DNA of 38,255 nt from Nodosilinea sp. LEGE 06152 (GTDB lineage: Bacteria > Cyanobacteriota > Cyanobacteriia > Phormidesmidales > Phormidesmidaceae), in the NCBI RefSeq assembly GCF_015207525.1, contig NZ_JADEWR010000034.1, forward strand, positions 1 to 38,255, read 5' to 3'. A model generated the notes under the pieces. It did no database searches, was not told the origin of the DNA, and saw only the letters and a list, made by a program, of their open reading frames with translations. Shown in pieces: positions 1 through 7,911 of this stretch (position 1 is the first letter of the stretch; each line of letters opens with the position of its first letter). The translations under genes were made by a program, and so were the position numbers.

Positions 1-68
1 ACAATCAAGATAATCGCTACCTATCCCTACCCATCCACCCGCCTACCCATCCACCCCCTCCCTCCTCC

Positions 69-743
69 ATGCCCCCCAACCCCTTTCTCGGCGTCTGGCA
101 GCGTCGCTCTATCCAGTTTGACCAAGGCCCGATCGAGACCACCCAATCGGTTCTGTGGGTCCAGTCTGAAACCTACTTTGCTGACGTGCGCAGCGCTCCC
201 TTTGCCGGTCGGCTGACGCCGGAGCGGTATCGGGCGATGGACTGGCGATCGCGCTTTGATGCCGACCTGCTGGGTTTTGCCGGTACCTTTACCTGGGCTG
301 AAGACCCTCCCACCTGCACCTGGTACCATCGCTTTGCCCTGACCCCCCGCCAGCGCCCCGATACCAGTTGCTATCAGTGGCTTGATGCCGAAAACTTTTT
401 AGAACAGGGCACCTGTGAGGATGACGAGGGCAGGGCTCACCCCTTTGTCGAACACTGGCAGCGCATTCACCCTGGCCCGGTGCAGGTGTGGCACCTGGAC
501 CAGGGGCAGCTTCAGGGGCAGGCTTTGGTGGCCGGGGCCTGGGCGGTGGTGGTTCATCACTGGGGTTCGCGCAGCCTGTTCGGCCAGGGATTGCTCAGCG
601 CTGATCCACTTCAGGATAGTGAGACCTTCGCCGCTTTTTCGGCGACAGCTTGGCATTGTCAGCAGGGCATTTGGCAGCCCCAGTTTGGCACCGAGGCCAG
701 CCTGGGCAGCCCGCCCCAATGGACTCCTGTGGATTTAGTATGA
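69..743 (+). CDS. Conserved hypothetical protein, possibly lipocalin/HRI1-like
   Basis: This is a 224-residue soluble protein with no signal peptide or membrane segment. It opens with FLGVWQRRSIQF and carries a VLWVQSETYFADVR stretch, followed by many short beta-prone, Trp-rich segments such as FAGTFTWAEDPPTCTWYHRF. That pattern fits a small beta-barrel fold. It reminds me of HRI1-type lipocalin-like proteins, but this rests on memory of the pattern and not on a comparison. It reads toward glgX, from which it is separated by a palindromic repeat, so co-transcription is uncertain. The ATG at 69 is the first start in frame and I see no strong ribosome-binding site in front of it. It is likely a real gene because the opposite-strand frames look like shadows. 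The function is unknown. Confidence 0.7.
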   Translation: MPPNPFLGVWQRRSIQFDQGPIETTQSVLWVQSETYFADVRSAPFAGRLTPERYRAMDWRSRFDADLLGFAGTFTWAEDPPTCTWYHRFALTPRQRPDTSCYQWLDAENFLEQGTCEDDEGRAHPFVEHWQRIHPGPVQVWHLDQGQLQGQALVAGAWAVVVHHWGSRSLFGQGLLSADPLQDSETFAAFSATAWHCQQGIWQPQFGTEASLGSPPQWTPVDLV

Positions 744-762
744 TGCCGAATCCTGGTTGTAT

Positions 763-826
763 AACTCCGCTTTGTAGGGGCATTGCATGCAATGCCCCTA
801 CGGGGTGTCGGTGATGAATCGGAGTT
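763..826. repeat. Palindromic repeat, copy 1 (GTAGGGGC family)
   Basis: The core at 774-801 is a perfect 28-bp palindrome. Its half-site is GTAGGGGCATTGCA. Outer arms AACTCCG (763-769) and CGGAGTT (820-826) enclose it. Copies with the same GTAGGGGC ends but different, compensated centres lie at 11100-11127 and 25541-25570. It sits between an unknown gene and glgX and could fold as a strong hairpin in RNA, but no T-run follows it. Confidence 0.85.
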
Positions 827-1018
827 TTGTGAGTCGGGGTGGAATGCGATGCGATCGCGGCCTGGTTGTATCTAAAGTTTACCCGGAGGTTAATTAAGTC
901 TTGAGCCAGGACAATTTGACCCACTCTCGGTGTAGGTTAAACCAAATCCAAGTCCGGAAGAGGAGTTTTGCCGGTAGGAAAACTTCAGATCTCAAGCGGG
1001 ACTTGGTTATACAACTCC

Positions 1019-3088
1019 ATGAACCCTAAAGTCTTACCTGGCCAAAGCTACCCTCTAGGGGCCACTGTCTACGCGGTAGGCGTCAATTTTTGCCTGTATT
1101 CTAAACATGCCACCGGCATAGACCTGCTGCTGTTTGAGGCCGATGACCTGGCCCAGCCCAGCCGGGTGCTGACCCTCGACCCCAAGTGGAACCGCACCTT
1201 TTACTACTGGCACCTGTTTGTGCCCGGCCTCAAGAGCGGGCAGGTCTACGCCTACCGCGTCCACGGCCCCTTTGACCCAGCCCATGGCCATCGCTTCGAC
1301 GCCACCAAGGTGCTGCTCGACCCCTACGCCCGCGCCATTGTCGGTGACGACACCTACGATCGCAGCCGCGCCATTGGTCCCGGCGACAACTGCGCCACCG
1401 CCCTTAAGGGGGTGGTGGTGGACACCCGCAACTACGACTGGCAAGGCGATCGCCCCCTGCACATTCCCTACTCCAGCAGCGTCATCTACGAAATGCACGT
1501 GGGTGGCTTTACCCGCCACGTCTCCTCGGGGCTGCCCGACGAGCAGCGGGGCACCTACGCGGGGCTGATCGAAAAAATCCCCTACCTGCAAGCGCTGGGC
1601 GTCACCGCCGTGGAGCTGCTGCCCATTCACCAGTTCGACACTCAAGACGCTATGCCCGGCCTGGAGAACTATTGGGGCTACAGCACGCTGGCCTTTTTTG
1701 CCCCCCACCGGGGCTACAGCTCGCACAAAGACCCCCTTGGCCCCGTCAACGAGTTTCGCGACCTGGTCAAGGCCTTGCACAAAGCGGGCATTGAGGTGAT
1801 TCTCGATGTGGTGTTTAACCACTCGGCGGAGGGCAACCACGAAGGCCCCACCCTGAGCTTTAAGGGCATCGACAACGAAACCTACTACATGCTCGAAGAC
1901 AACCCCATCTACTACTCCAACTACAGCGGCTGCGGCAATACTCTGTCGCCCAACCACGCCGTCGTGGGGCGCATGATTCTCGACAGCCTGCGCTACTGGG
2001 TCTCAGAGATGCACGTGGATGGCTTTCGCTTTGATCTGGCTTCGGTGATGTCACGGGATATGGCGGGCAACCCTTTGGAAGACCCGCCGATTTTGTGGAA
2101 CATTGAGTCGGAGCCGATTTTGGCGGGTACTAAGATTATCGCTGAGGCCTGGGATGCGGCGGGGCTGTACCAGGTGGGCAGCTTTATCGGCGATCGCTTT
2201 GCCGAGTGGAATGGCCCCTACCGCGACCACGTGCGCCAGTTCATCAAAGGCGACGAGGGCGTGGTGCCCGATATGGCTGCCCGCCTGCTGGGCAGCCCCG
2301 ACATCTACCAAAAGCCCAACCGCGAACCCAACCGCAGCATTCACTTCGTCACCTGCCACGACGGGTTTACCCTCAACGACCTGGTCTCGTACAACCAGAA
2401 GTACAACGAGGCCAACGGCGAGCATAACCGCGACGGCACCGATGCCAACTACAGCTGGAACTCTGGCGTAGAGGGTCTTTCTGCCCCGCCCGAGGTCGAG
2501 CAGCTGCGCCAGCGGCAGATCAAAAACTTTCTCACGCTGCTGTTTATGGCCCAGGGCACCCCCATGCTGCTGATGGGCGACGAGGTGCGCCGCACCCAGC
2601 GCGGCAACAACAACGCCTACTGCCAAGACAACGACCTGAGCTGGTTCAACTGGGACGCGGTGGAGAAAGAGCAATCCCTACTGCGCTTTACCCAGGGGCT
2701 AATTCACTTTATTCAAAACTTGAAGGTGTTTCAGCTGGAGCACCTGCTGCGGGTGACGACAAGCTGGCACTACGAGCCGCACATCGTCTGGCACGGCACC
2801 ACCTTGGGCCAGCCCGACTGGTCTGAGCACTCGCGCACCCTGGCCTTTACCCTGCGCTACCCCGACGCCAAGGAGCAAATTCACGTCATGCTCAACGCCT
2901 ACTGGGAACCGCTGATGTTTGAGCTACCGGGGCTGGGGCCACGCGATCGCTGGCACCGCATTGTCGATACATCGGTGGCACCGCCCCGAGATTTTTGCTA
3001 CCCCGAAGAGGCTCCGCTGTTTGAGAGCGATCGCTACCCCGTAGGGGCGCGATCGTCTGTAGTGTTGATGAGCCGTGCGCAGGGATAG
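1019..3088 (+). CDS. glgX: Glycogen debranching enzyme GlgX (isoamylase type)
   Basis: This GH13 enzyme hydrolyses alpha-1,6 branch points during glycogen turnover in the cytosol. An N-terminal CBM48-like part (VNFCLYSKHATGIDLLLFE) precedes the TIM barrel. The barrel shows DVVFNHSAEG, the nucleophile Asp in GFRFDLAS (codon 2033-2035), the acid/base Glu in IAEAWD (2144-2146) and the third Asp in CHDGFTLND (2360-2362). From ATG 1019 the product is 689 residues, a normal GlgX length, and it begins close to the conserved VLPGQSYPLGATV. A TTG at 968 adds 17 residues and lies just after GGAAGAGGAG (956-965), so it cannot be excluded as the true start. I prefer the ATG because the extension is not a family feature. 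The gene appears to be transcribed alone. Confidence 0.96.
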   Translation: MNPKVLPGQSYPLGATVYAVGVNFCLYSKHATGIDLLLFEADDLAQPSRVLTLDPKWNRTFYYWHLFVPGLKSGQVYAYRVHGPFDPAHGHRFDATKVLLDPYARAIVGDDTYDRSRAIGPGDNCATALKGVVVDTRNYDWQGDRPLHIPYSSSVIYEMHVGGFTRHVSSGLPDEQRGTYAGLIEKIPYLQALGVTAVELLPIHQFDTQDAMPGLENYWGYSTLAFFAPHRGYSSHKDPLGPVNEFRDLVKALHKAGIEVILDVVFNHSAEGNHEGPTLSFKGIDNETYYMLEDNPIYYSNYSGCGNTLSPNHAVVGRMILDSLRYWVSEMHVDGFRFDLASVMSRDMAGNPLEDPPILWNIESEPILAGTKIIAEAWDAAGLYQVGSFIGDRFAEWNGPYRDHVRQFIKGDEGVVPDMAARLLGSPDIYQKPNREPNRSIHFVTCHDGFTLNDLVSYNQKYNEANGEHNRDGTDANYSWNSGVEGLSAPPEVEQLRQRQIKNFLTLLFMAQGTPMLLMGDEVRRTQRGNNNAYCQDNDLSWFNWDAVEKEQSLLRFTQGLIHFIQNLKVFQLEHLLRVTTSWHYEPHIVWHGTTLGQPDWSEHSRTLAFTLRYPDAKEQIHVMLNAYWEPLMFELPGLGPRDRWHRIVDTSVAPPRDFCYPEEAPLFESDRYPVGARSSVVLMSRAQG

Positions 3089-3373
3089 AGCTGTTGTTTG
3101 GAAAGCTACTGACTCACTCGTACCAGTTCTGTAGTGTGGGCGGGCTCTGCCACCATTAACCAGAAAAACCTAAAAAGAGATCAAATCCATCTTTTACCAG
3201 GAATGCTTACCTATCGACACATCCTTACCCTTGAAGGAGTAGTCTTTCTGACCCGGCTAACGTTCAATCACCAACCGATTTTCACTGATTCCAACAATGT
3301 GGAATTGTCACAAGAAGCTGTTTCTACGAGGAGATTGGTAGAGTTTTGGGTAGAATCCACAATACAACTTATT

Positions 3374-3880
3374 TCAGAAATACCATCTTCGGTTTTCAAT
3401 AACCTGTTCTACGTAATGAGTTTTTTTGATTCGAACGTAGTTTTCACCAAGATCTGCTCTTTCGCCTGGCAGTGAAAACAAAAATTTACCAACAGCTTTT
3501 ATATAAGCTTTGATTTCTTCAATGTCGAGTTCATGACGTTTTTGAATGTCACCCCAGGGTAACTTAAGCTCATAAGTCTTTCCATAGCAATCGTCATGCT
3601 TATAAGCGTTTACAATATCCCTTATGTCTTCAGCATCAATCGCGCATGGCAAAGAATAAAGGCTTATGCCATATTCATCCTCTATTGTTTTAACCGCTCT
3701 TGCTCTCGTTAATTCTTTGCTGCGAGAATAACCTTTTTTGGAGGCTCCTTTCTGATCGAGAATTCTGTTCGCTGTGAATTTCAGCTCAAACTCTATTAGT
3801 ACATTTAACTCGTTAAATACAGCATAGGAGGCAATCCTTTGGTATGAAAGCAAGACATCTAAGGCTCTAGCATGCTCCAT
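3374..3880 (-). CDS. Hypothetical helical protein, possibly HEPN-like
   Basis: This 168-residue, mostly helical, AT-rich gene has an excellent ribosome-binding site (AAGGAGG, 4 nt before the ATG at 3880), so it is probably expressed. I do not recognise the family with certainty. The segment around residue 90 (IRDIVNAYKHDD) resembles the R-x(n)-H signature of HEPN-type RNases and defence proteins, although the spacing here (R-x7-H) is longer than the usual Rx4-6H. Its composition matches the neighbouring HNH fragment and HicAB but not the GC-richer glgX, which suggests transfer. No membrane segment or signal peptide is visible. A 39-codon frame ends 15 nt upstream and could be a partner. A defence or toxin role is inference only. 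Confidence 0.6.
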   Translation of the reverse strand: MEHARALDVLLSYQRIASYAVFNELNVLIEFELKFTANRILDQKGASKKGYSRSKELTRARAVKTIEDEYGISLYSLPCAIDAEDIRDIVNAYKHDDCYGKTYELKLPWGDIQKRHELDIEEIKAYIKAVGKFLFSLPGERADLGENYVRIKKTHYVEQVIENRRWYF

Positions 3881-3895
3881 CTCGCCTCCTTGTTC

Positions 3896-4015
3896 TCATT
3901 CAATTTCTGTCCAGCTTCTGTCAAGTATTTTAGAATAGCTATCTCTCACCTTGAAGACTCTTTCCAGAAATTGTTTTATTTCACTTAGTCGAACAGGATA
4001 GAGTTTTATTGGCAT
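3896..4015 (-). CDS. Possible 39-residue small protein upstream of the HEPN-like gene
   Basis: An ATG at 4015 opens 39 codons ending in TGA at 3896-3898, 15 nt before the start of the following gene on the same strand. The product begins MPIKLYPVRLSEIKQFLERV and would be basic and helical. The ribosome-binding site is weak. The small size and position would suit an antitoxin or leader peptide, but nothing beyond the open frame and tight spacing supports it. The rest of 3881-4187, about 300 bp of AT-rich DNA, shows nothing I can assign. Confidence 0.25.
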   Translation of the reverse strand: MPIKLYPVRLSEIKQFLERVFKVRDSYSKILDRSWTEIE

Positions 4016-4187
4016 ATGCTTAAAGTGAAAGAGTTTTATGGGTGGACAAAATCCATTCCACTATTAAATTAATAAGTCAGGGGCAGGAGTGGAAATTGAG
4101 ACAATCCGAGTACACTAGTCTGCTAATGGATGATGTGCTTTTAAGGCGTTATGTAACAGAAGTTTTAGTTGCGGCGACTCATTAATC

Positions 4188-4971
4188 TTATGTTAGTGAA
4201 TCAATGCCCATCCTTGCAGCTTTAACTTCCTCAATGCTAAGCGCAGGCTCCTTGCGATGAAACATAGCATGACAATTAGGACAAACAGGCAATAGATCTC
4301 TAATTGGATCAACCTGATATTCTTTACTCACCTCTGACAAAGGTTTCAAATGGTGAACATTGATGAAGCCTCTATCCAAATCTCCAAATTCTTCTCCAAA
4401 GTTGAAGTTGCAAATCTTGCAGCTCAACCCATGACAATCAATACATCTCTCCCTAGCTTTAGGATCTCTTTCATAAGCATTCACAAATACTTTGTGAACG
4501 GCTCCTTCATGGTAATCTTTTGATTCTATCTCCCCTGGGAAGGCAGTGTAATTTTCCGCCAAATACCAAATTTGCTGCTTCTTGCTTTGATTTGGCCTAT
4601 TCTGATTAATCCAATCTGATATTCTTTTCTGCTCTTCCCTTGTTGTCTTAGATATGTTTTTAGCAAAGCTAAGTAGGTGCGCCTAATTAAACGTAGTCCT
4701 GGATCGCTGTAAGCCTTGCTGTACCGTGGCCAACATGCCGATGAATTAGGTCTACCTACTTACCTATAGAATGCTCGCTATCCCTCAAGCTTATAAGAGA
4801 GTGTTTTACGGTATTCGACCAAGACTCCCAGTCCGTTTTATCTAGTTCTTCTACGTTGACTTTTTCGACCTCAGAAAGCAGATCTTCTGTAGAGGCTTCT
4901 TTGAATGAATAAGTTTTTATTCTTCTTAAAAAGAATTCTTTTAATTCTTTTGTTACACGAGATTTTGTCAT
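4188..4971 (-). pseudogene. HNH endonuclease gene split by a 91-bp inverted-repeat element
   Basis: Two frames on this strand appear to be halves of one gene. The upstream half (4971-4756, 71 codons) begins MTKSRVTKELKEFF and ends within the right arm of an inverted repeat. The downstream half is open from just left of the element to 4188, but the only possible start left is a TTG at 4562. It encodes an HNH nuclease of the McrA-like type: CKICNF, then VHHLKPL with the HH pair, then VCPNCHAMFH, giving zinc-binding Cys pairs and catalytic His. Removing exactly 4671-4761 joins the halves in frame as SIG-SFAKN, giving about 230 residues. The long upstream open stretch (TTREEQKRISDWINQNRP) matches the basic linker I recall before such domains. 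The family cuts DNA, often in restriction systems. As it stands the gene is probably inactive. Confidence 0.65.
4671..4761. mobile_element. 91-bp MITE-like element with 18-bp imperfect terminal inverted repeats
   Basis: The left arm is 4671-4688 (AAGTAGGTGCGCCTAATT) and the right arm is 4744-4761 (AATTAGGTCTACCTACTT). They pair at 15 of 18 positions around a 55-bp centre with no coding potential. The element supplies in-frame stops to both HNH half-genes, and its precise removal restores one frame. No clear target-site duplication was found: the flanks read AGCT and ACCT. No other copy was seen in the window. Confidence 0.6.
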
Positions 4972-5011
4972 GATTCAGTAGTGGTAGGTGAGCAACATCC
5001 ACCATCAGCTA

Positions 5012-5218
5012 TTAGACAACGGCAGCTTTAGGTTTGGGTAGAGGTAAGCCATCTTCCTCTAGCAAAAGCTGTAAAACCTCCTGGCCATTGCGAGCGGCTT
5101 CTTCATAGGTGTTGCCATGGGTACGATAGGTCTGTTCGGGGAAGTCGGGCAGATGAACCAGAAAGCAATCATCTTCATCTGACCAGACAATTACCATTTC
5201 ATAACGAAGGGTGCTCAT
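5012..5218 (-). CDS. hicB: HicB-type antitoxin
   Basis: This is a 68-residue HicB-like antitoxin. It has the typical N-terminal partial RNase H-like fold (YEMVIVWSDEDDCFLVHLPDFP) followed by the EEAARNGQEVLQLLLEE helix and a short Pro/Lys tail. It is predicted to bind and neutralise the upstream HicA mRNA interferase. The ATG overlaps the hicA stop by 4 nt (5215-5218), so the two are translationally coupled. The order is toxin first, as is usual for hicAB. There is no separate DNA-binding domain, so it is the short form. The identification is from motif and partner. Confidence 0.88.
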   Translation of the reverse strand: MSTLRYEMVIVWSDEDDCFLVHLPDFPEQTYRTHGNTYEEAARNGQEVLQLLLEEDGLPLPKPKAAVV

Positions 5219-5430
5219 GGTTTCTCATCCCCTTGCTGCATTACTATTCTAATCGCTTCAGCTACTTCCCTTTCCTGATAGGGTTTAGCATCACTCCCAT
5301 CCTTACCAAATAAAGTGACTCGACCCATATATTGGGGGTGCAACCACTTGGTATGACTTCCCTTCCCTGATTTGTCGTAGAAGCCAGCTTTTTTAAGCAT
5401 AGATTTCAGCTCTCGGATTTTCTTCGGCAA
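5215..5430 (-). CDS. hicA: HicA-type mRNA interferase toxin
   Basis: This 71-residue HicA toxin has a double-stranded-RNA-binding-like fold and cleaves mRNA. It shows KIRELKSMLKKAGF followed by GKGSHTKW, where the His at about residue 26 is the expected catalytic residue, then VTLFGKDG and a C-terminal VAEAIRIVM helix. The frame opens after a stop at 5446-5448 and has no ATG at the N-terminus. The TTG at 5430 is chosen because the product then begins MPKKIREL as in the family, and a GGGGG run lies about 9 nt upstream. It is coupled to hicB by a 4-nt overlap. It forms part of the accessory island downstream of gltD. Confidence 0.87.
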   Translation of the reverse strand: MPKKIRELKSMLKKAGFYDKSGKGSHTKWLHPQYMGRVTLFGKDGSDAKPYQEREVAEAIRIVMQQGDEKP

Positions 5431-5486
5431 CTTCAGCCCCCGTGGTTACTCAATTCTAGAACCTCCTTGCTGCAAAGTATGGAGTG

Positions 5487-5654
5487 CTAAGCAGCTTTCG
5501 CAAGCCTTGCCCGTAAACCAACCACTGTTAGCCCAAAAACTTCCTGAGTTGCTTCGTCATAGCGCAGCACCACGCCATCGCCGATATCAACTCCAACCGC
5601 AGGGTGAGGTTCGCCCACCACAAGGTACAAGACATTCGCTTCGTCGTTATAGTC
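5487..5654 (-). pseudogene. DUF2283 antitoxin-like gene remnant lacking its start
   Basis: The reverse strand reads DYNDEANVLYLVVGEPHPAV, then GVDIGDGVVLRYDEATQEV and GLTVVGLRARLAKAA before a TAG at 5487-5489. This is nearly a whole DUF2283 domain, the family usually paired with a DUF4258-like toxin. An in-frame TAG (5655-5657) stands directly before the first Asp, and no start codon precedes it in any nearby frame, so the 5' end is lost. No toxin partner is visible upstream, where brnA begins. It is probably a decayed orphan. Confidence 0.6.
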
Positions 5655-5722
5655 CTAGTTGGCTTGGTCAGATGCTTGCGGGATTTTTAGTCTGTGCATA
5701 GATCAATCGGTTTCGGCTGTGC

Positions 5723-6016
5723 TTAGGTTGGTCTATGCAGCAGAGCAGCTTGCTTTTGAGATTCGGCATAGATTCTGAGAGCCGCTGCCATATGTTGCTC
5801 TGCGCCTTCTCCTTGAGCTTGGAACCAGCTTAAGGTTTCGGCATCAATCGGCACAGTGACTTCAGAAACCGTTGATCGAGGCATCCTAAGCTTTGCTTTT
5901 GCAAAGAAAGCTTCATCAAGCGGCGGAATGTCTGACGTGTCAATGTCATCATCCGTCATGGCGTCAATTCTGGCCCAGTCGGTCTTGGATGTATTGTTCA
6001 TAGCGCTTTCGTTCAT
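5723..6016 (-). CDS. brnA: BrnA-type antitoxin
   Basis: This 97-residue protein is of the BrnA/DUF4415 type. An acidic, disordered N-terminus (ARIDAMTDDDIDTSDIPPLD) leads to a ribbon-helix-helix-like C-terminus (EVTVPIDAETLSWFQAQGEG, then AALRIYAESQ). It should bind BrnT and repress the operon. The ATG at 6016 lies within the end of brnT. A second ATG at 6001 would still overlap brnT, and either could be used. Order and overlap match the usual brnTA operon. It lies downstream of gltD on the same strand. Confidence 0.87.
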   Translation of the reverse strand: MNESAMNNTSKTDWARIDAMTDDDIDTSDIPPLDEAFFAKAKLRMPRSTVSEVTVPIDAETLSWFQAQGEGAEQHMAAALRIYAESQKQAALLHRPT

Positions 6017-6257
6017 GCGAGAGTGCCTTTCTTAGAGAAATGACGCGAATGGTATTTGCCGCTGGCTCTGTGAATATGATCACGATAACGCGACCATCCA
6101 GTAAGCCGATGCCCATCCATCGGTCTTCACCATAATCATCGCGCTCATCTAGCTCGACCAACAACGGCAAGTCAAAGATTCGATACGCATCTGCGAAGTC
6201 GAAACCATGCTTGCCGACGTTGGTTTCATTTTTCCGGTCATCCCACTCAAACTGCAT
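5964..6257 (-). CDS. brnT: BrnT-type ribonuclease toxin
   Basis: This 97-residue BrnT/DUF497 toxin has a RelE-like fold. The signature FEWDDRKNETNVGKHGFDFA at residues 3-22 is diagnostic. It is followed by RWMGIGLLDGRVIVIIFTE and the C-terminal IRVISLRKALSHERKRYEQY, which carries the basic catalytic surface. The family cleaves RNA and is inhibited by BrnA. Only 12 nt separate its ATG from the gltD stop, so read-through transcription from the glutamate synthase operon is possible. The coding regions of brnT and brnA overlap by up to 53 nt. Confidence 0.92.
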   Translation of the reverse strand: MQFEWDDRKNETNVGKHGFDFADAYRIFDLPLLVELDERDDYGEDRWMGIGLLDGRVIVIIFTEPAANTIRVISLRKALSHERKRYEQYIQDRLGQN

Positions 6258-6269
6258 GGGTGGCTCAAG

Positions 6270-7754
6270 TTAGGGTAGTTCGGTGGTGCCCATCAGGTAG
6301 CGATCGCACTCCCGCGCCGCCCCGCGCCCCTCATTGATTGCCCACACCACCAGGCTCTGGCCCCGGCGACAATCCCCAGCGGCAAACACCCCCGGAATCG
6401 ACGTGGTGTACTGCTCGTGCTCCGCCTTCACGTTGCTGCGACCGTCCTTCTCCAGCCCCAGGGCATCCAGCAGCGGCTGTTCGGGGCCTAAAAAACCCAT
6501 CGCTAGCAGCACCAGGTCGGCCGGAATTACCTTCTCGGTACCGGGCACATTGTGGGGCACAAACCGCCCGTTTTCGTCCTGGTCCCACTGAATTTGCACC
6601 GTGTGGACAGCCTTCACGTTACCCTGCTCGTCGCCCTCGAATTTAGTGGCGGTGGTTAGATAGGCGCGGGGGTCGTCGCCAAACATAGCGGCGGCTTCCT
6701 CCTGGCCGTAGTCCATTTTGTAGACCTTGGGCCACTCGGGCCAGGGGTTAGCGGCAGAGCGAGTCTCCGGTGGCTGAGGCATGATCTCCACCTGAGTAAC
6801 GCTGGTGCAGCCGTGGCGAATGGAGGTGCCCACGCAGTCGGTGCCCGTGTCGCCGCCGCCGATAATCACCACGTCTTTGCCCGCCGCCGAGATGTAGTTG
6901 TCGTTGGGGTTTTCATCTAGCACCGCTTGGGTGTTGGCGGTGAGAAACTCCATGGCAAAGTGAATGCCCTTCAGATCGCGCCCTTCAATCGGCAGGTCGC
7001 GGGGGCGGGTGGAGCCGGTGCAGAGCACGACAGAATCGAACTCTTTGAGCAGGTTTTCAGCAGAGATGTCTTTGCCGACCTCAGTGTTGCAGACAAAGGT
7101 GACGCCCTCGGCCTCCAGCACATCTAACCTGCGCTGCACCACCTGCTGCTTATCGAGCTTCATGTTAGGGATGCCGTACATCAGCAGGCCGCCGGGGCGA
7201 TCGGCCCGCTCGTACACGGTGACCCAGTGGCCCGCCGTGTTGAGCTGGGCGGCGGCGGCGAGGCCAGCGGGGCCAGAGCCAATTACCGCGACTTTTTTGC
7301 CGGTACGCTGCTTCGGCGGGTTCGGCACGATCCAGCCCGACTCCCAGCCCTTTTCGGCGATGGAATACTCAATGTTCTTAATCGTCACCGGGAGGCTGGT
7401 GATGCCCAGCACGCAGGAACCCTCGCAGGGAGCGGGGCAAACGCGCCCAGTGAACTCAGGGAAGTTGTTGGTCTTGTGCAGGCGATCGAGGGCTTCTTCC
7501 CACAGACCCCGGTAAACCAGGTCGTTCCATTCAGGAATCAGGTTGTTGATCGGGCAGCCGCTGGCCATACCGCTGATGGTGATGCCGGTGTGGCAGAAGG
7601 GGGTGCCGCAGTCCATGCAGCGCGCCCCCTGGGTGCGGAGGTTATCCTCCGCCATGGACAGGTGAAACTCGTCCCAGTTGCGAATGCGATCGGCGGGGGC
7701 GACTTCTTGCGCCACTTCCCGCAGGTATTCCATAAAGCCAGTCGGTTTTCCCAT
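6270..7754 (-). CDS. gltD: Glutamate synthase, NAD(P)H-dependent small subunit
   Basis: GltD oxidises NAD(P)H and passes electrons through FAD and [4Fe-4S] clusters to GltB, which makes glutamate from glutamine and 2-oxoglutarate. The 494 residues carry cysteine ligands C46, C49, C54 and C67 (CMDCGTPFC ... GCPIN) and C106, C110 and C114 (CPAPCEGSC). A first Rossmann motif (VIGSGPAGLAAA, near 158) and a second (IGGGDTGTDC) follow, with the FAD-binding GVFAAGDCRRGQSLVVWAI at the C-terminus. The length is normal and all key residues are present. The ATG at 7754 has AGGA about 8 nt upstream. It follows gltB on the same strand, with a 118-bp inverted-repeat element between them. Confidence 0.97.
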   Translation of the reverse strand: MGKPTGFMEYLREVAQEVAPADRIRNWDEFHLSMAEDNLRTQGARCMDCGTPFCHTGITISGMASGCPINNLIPEWNDLVYRGLWEEALDRLHKTNNFPEFTGRVCPAPCEGSCVLGITSLPVTIKNIEYSIAEKGWESGWIVPNPPKQRTGKKVAVIGSGPAGLAAAAQLNTAGHWVTVYERADRPGGLLMYGIPNMKLDKQQVVQRRLDVLEAEGVTFVCNTEVGKDISAENLLKEFDSVVLCTGSTRPRDLPIEGRDLKGIHFAMEFLTANTQAVLDENPNDNYISAAGKDVVIIGGGDTGTDCVGTSIRHGCTSVTQVEIMPQPPETRSAANPWPEWPKVYKMDYGQEEAAAMFGDDPRAYLTTATKFEGDEQGNVKAVHTVQIQWDQDENGRFVPHNVPGTEKVIPADLVLLAMGFLGPEQPLLDALGLEKDGRSNVKAEHEQYTTSIPGVFAAGDCRRGQSLVVWAINEGRGAARECDRYLMGTTELP

Positions 7755-7791
7755 GGTGGTCGTCCTGAAGGTGGTTAATTAAAGGGGATTT

Positions 7792-7909
7792 GTAGGGTGC
7801 ATTCGTGAAGCAATGCACCATGATGCAAGTTTCGTGGGCGGTGCATTGCGGCTCAAAGGTGCAATCTGAGGTGATTGGCCTAGGTTAGTGAGCCGCGAAT
7901 GCACCCTAC
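7792..7909. repeat. 118-bp cruciform-forming repeat between gltB and gltD
   Basis: Perfect 14-bp terminal inverted repeats lie at 7792-7805 (GTAGGGTGCATTCG) and 7896-7909. Two inner inverted pairs lie between them: GCAATGCACC (7810-7819) with GGTGCATTGC (7840-7849), and GCGGCTCA (7848-7855) with TGAGCCGC (7889-7896). The whole can fold as a closed three-stem structure. It begins 2 nt after the gltB stop and ends 37 nt before the gltD ATG. The ends resemble the GTAGGGGC palindromes elsewhere in the window. It is probably a non-autonomous mobile repeat and may affect gltD expression. Confidence 0.85.
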
Positions 7910-7911
7910 GG

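Noticed and set aside
1055..1957. 300-codon open frame antisense to glgX
   Set aside because: It lies wholly opposite a strongly conserved enzyme. The Val/Gly/His-rich translation is typical of the complement of GC-rich coding DNA.
3134..3475. 113-codon forward frame after glgX starting with GTG
   Set aside because: It overlaps the 3' end of the better supported reverse gene and has no recognisable motif or ribosome-binding site.
5507..5701. 64-codon forward frame
   Set aside because: The reverse strand here carries a clear DUF2283 domain remnant, so this is its shadow.
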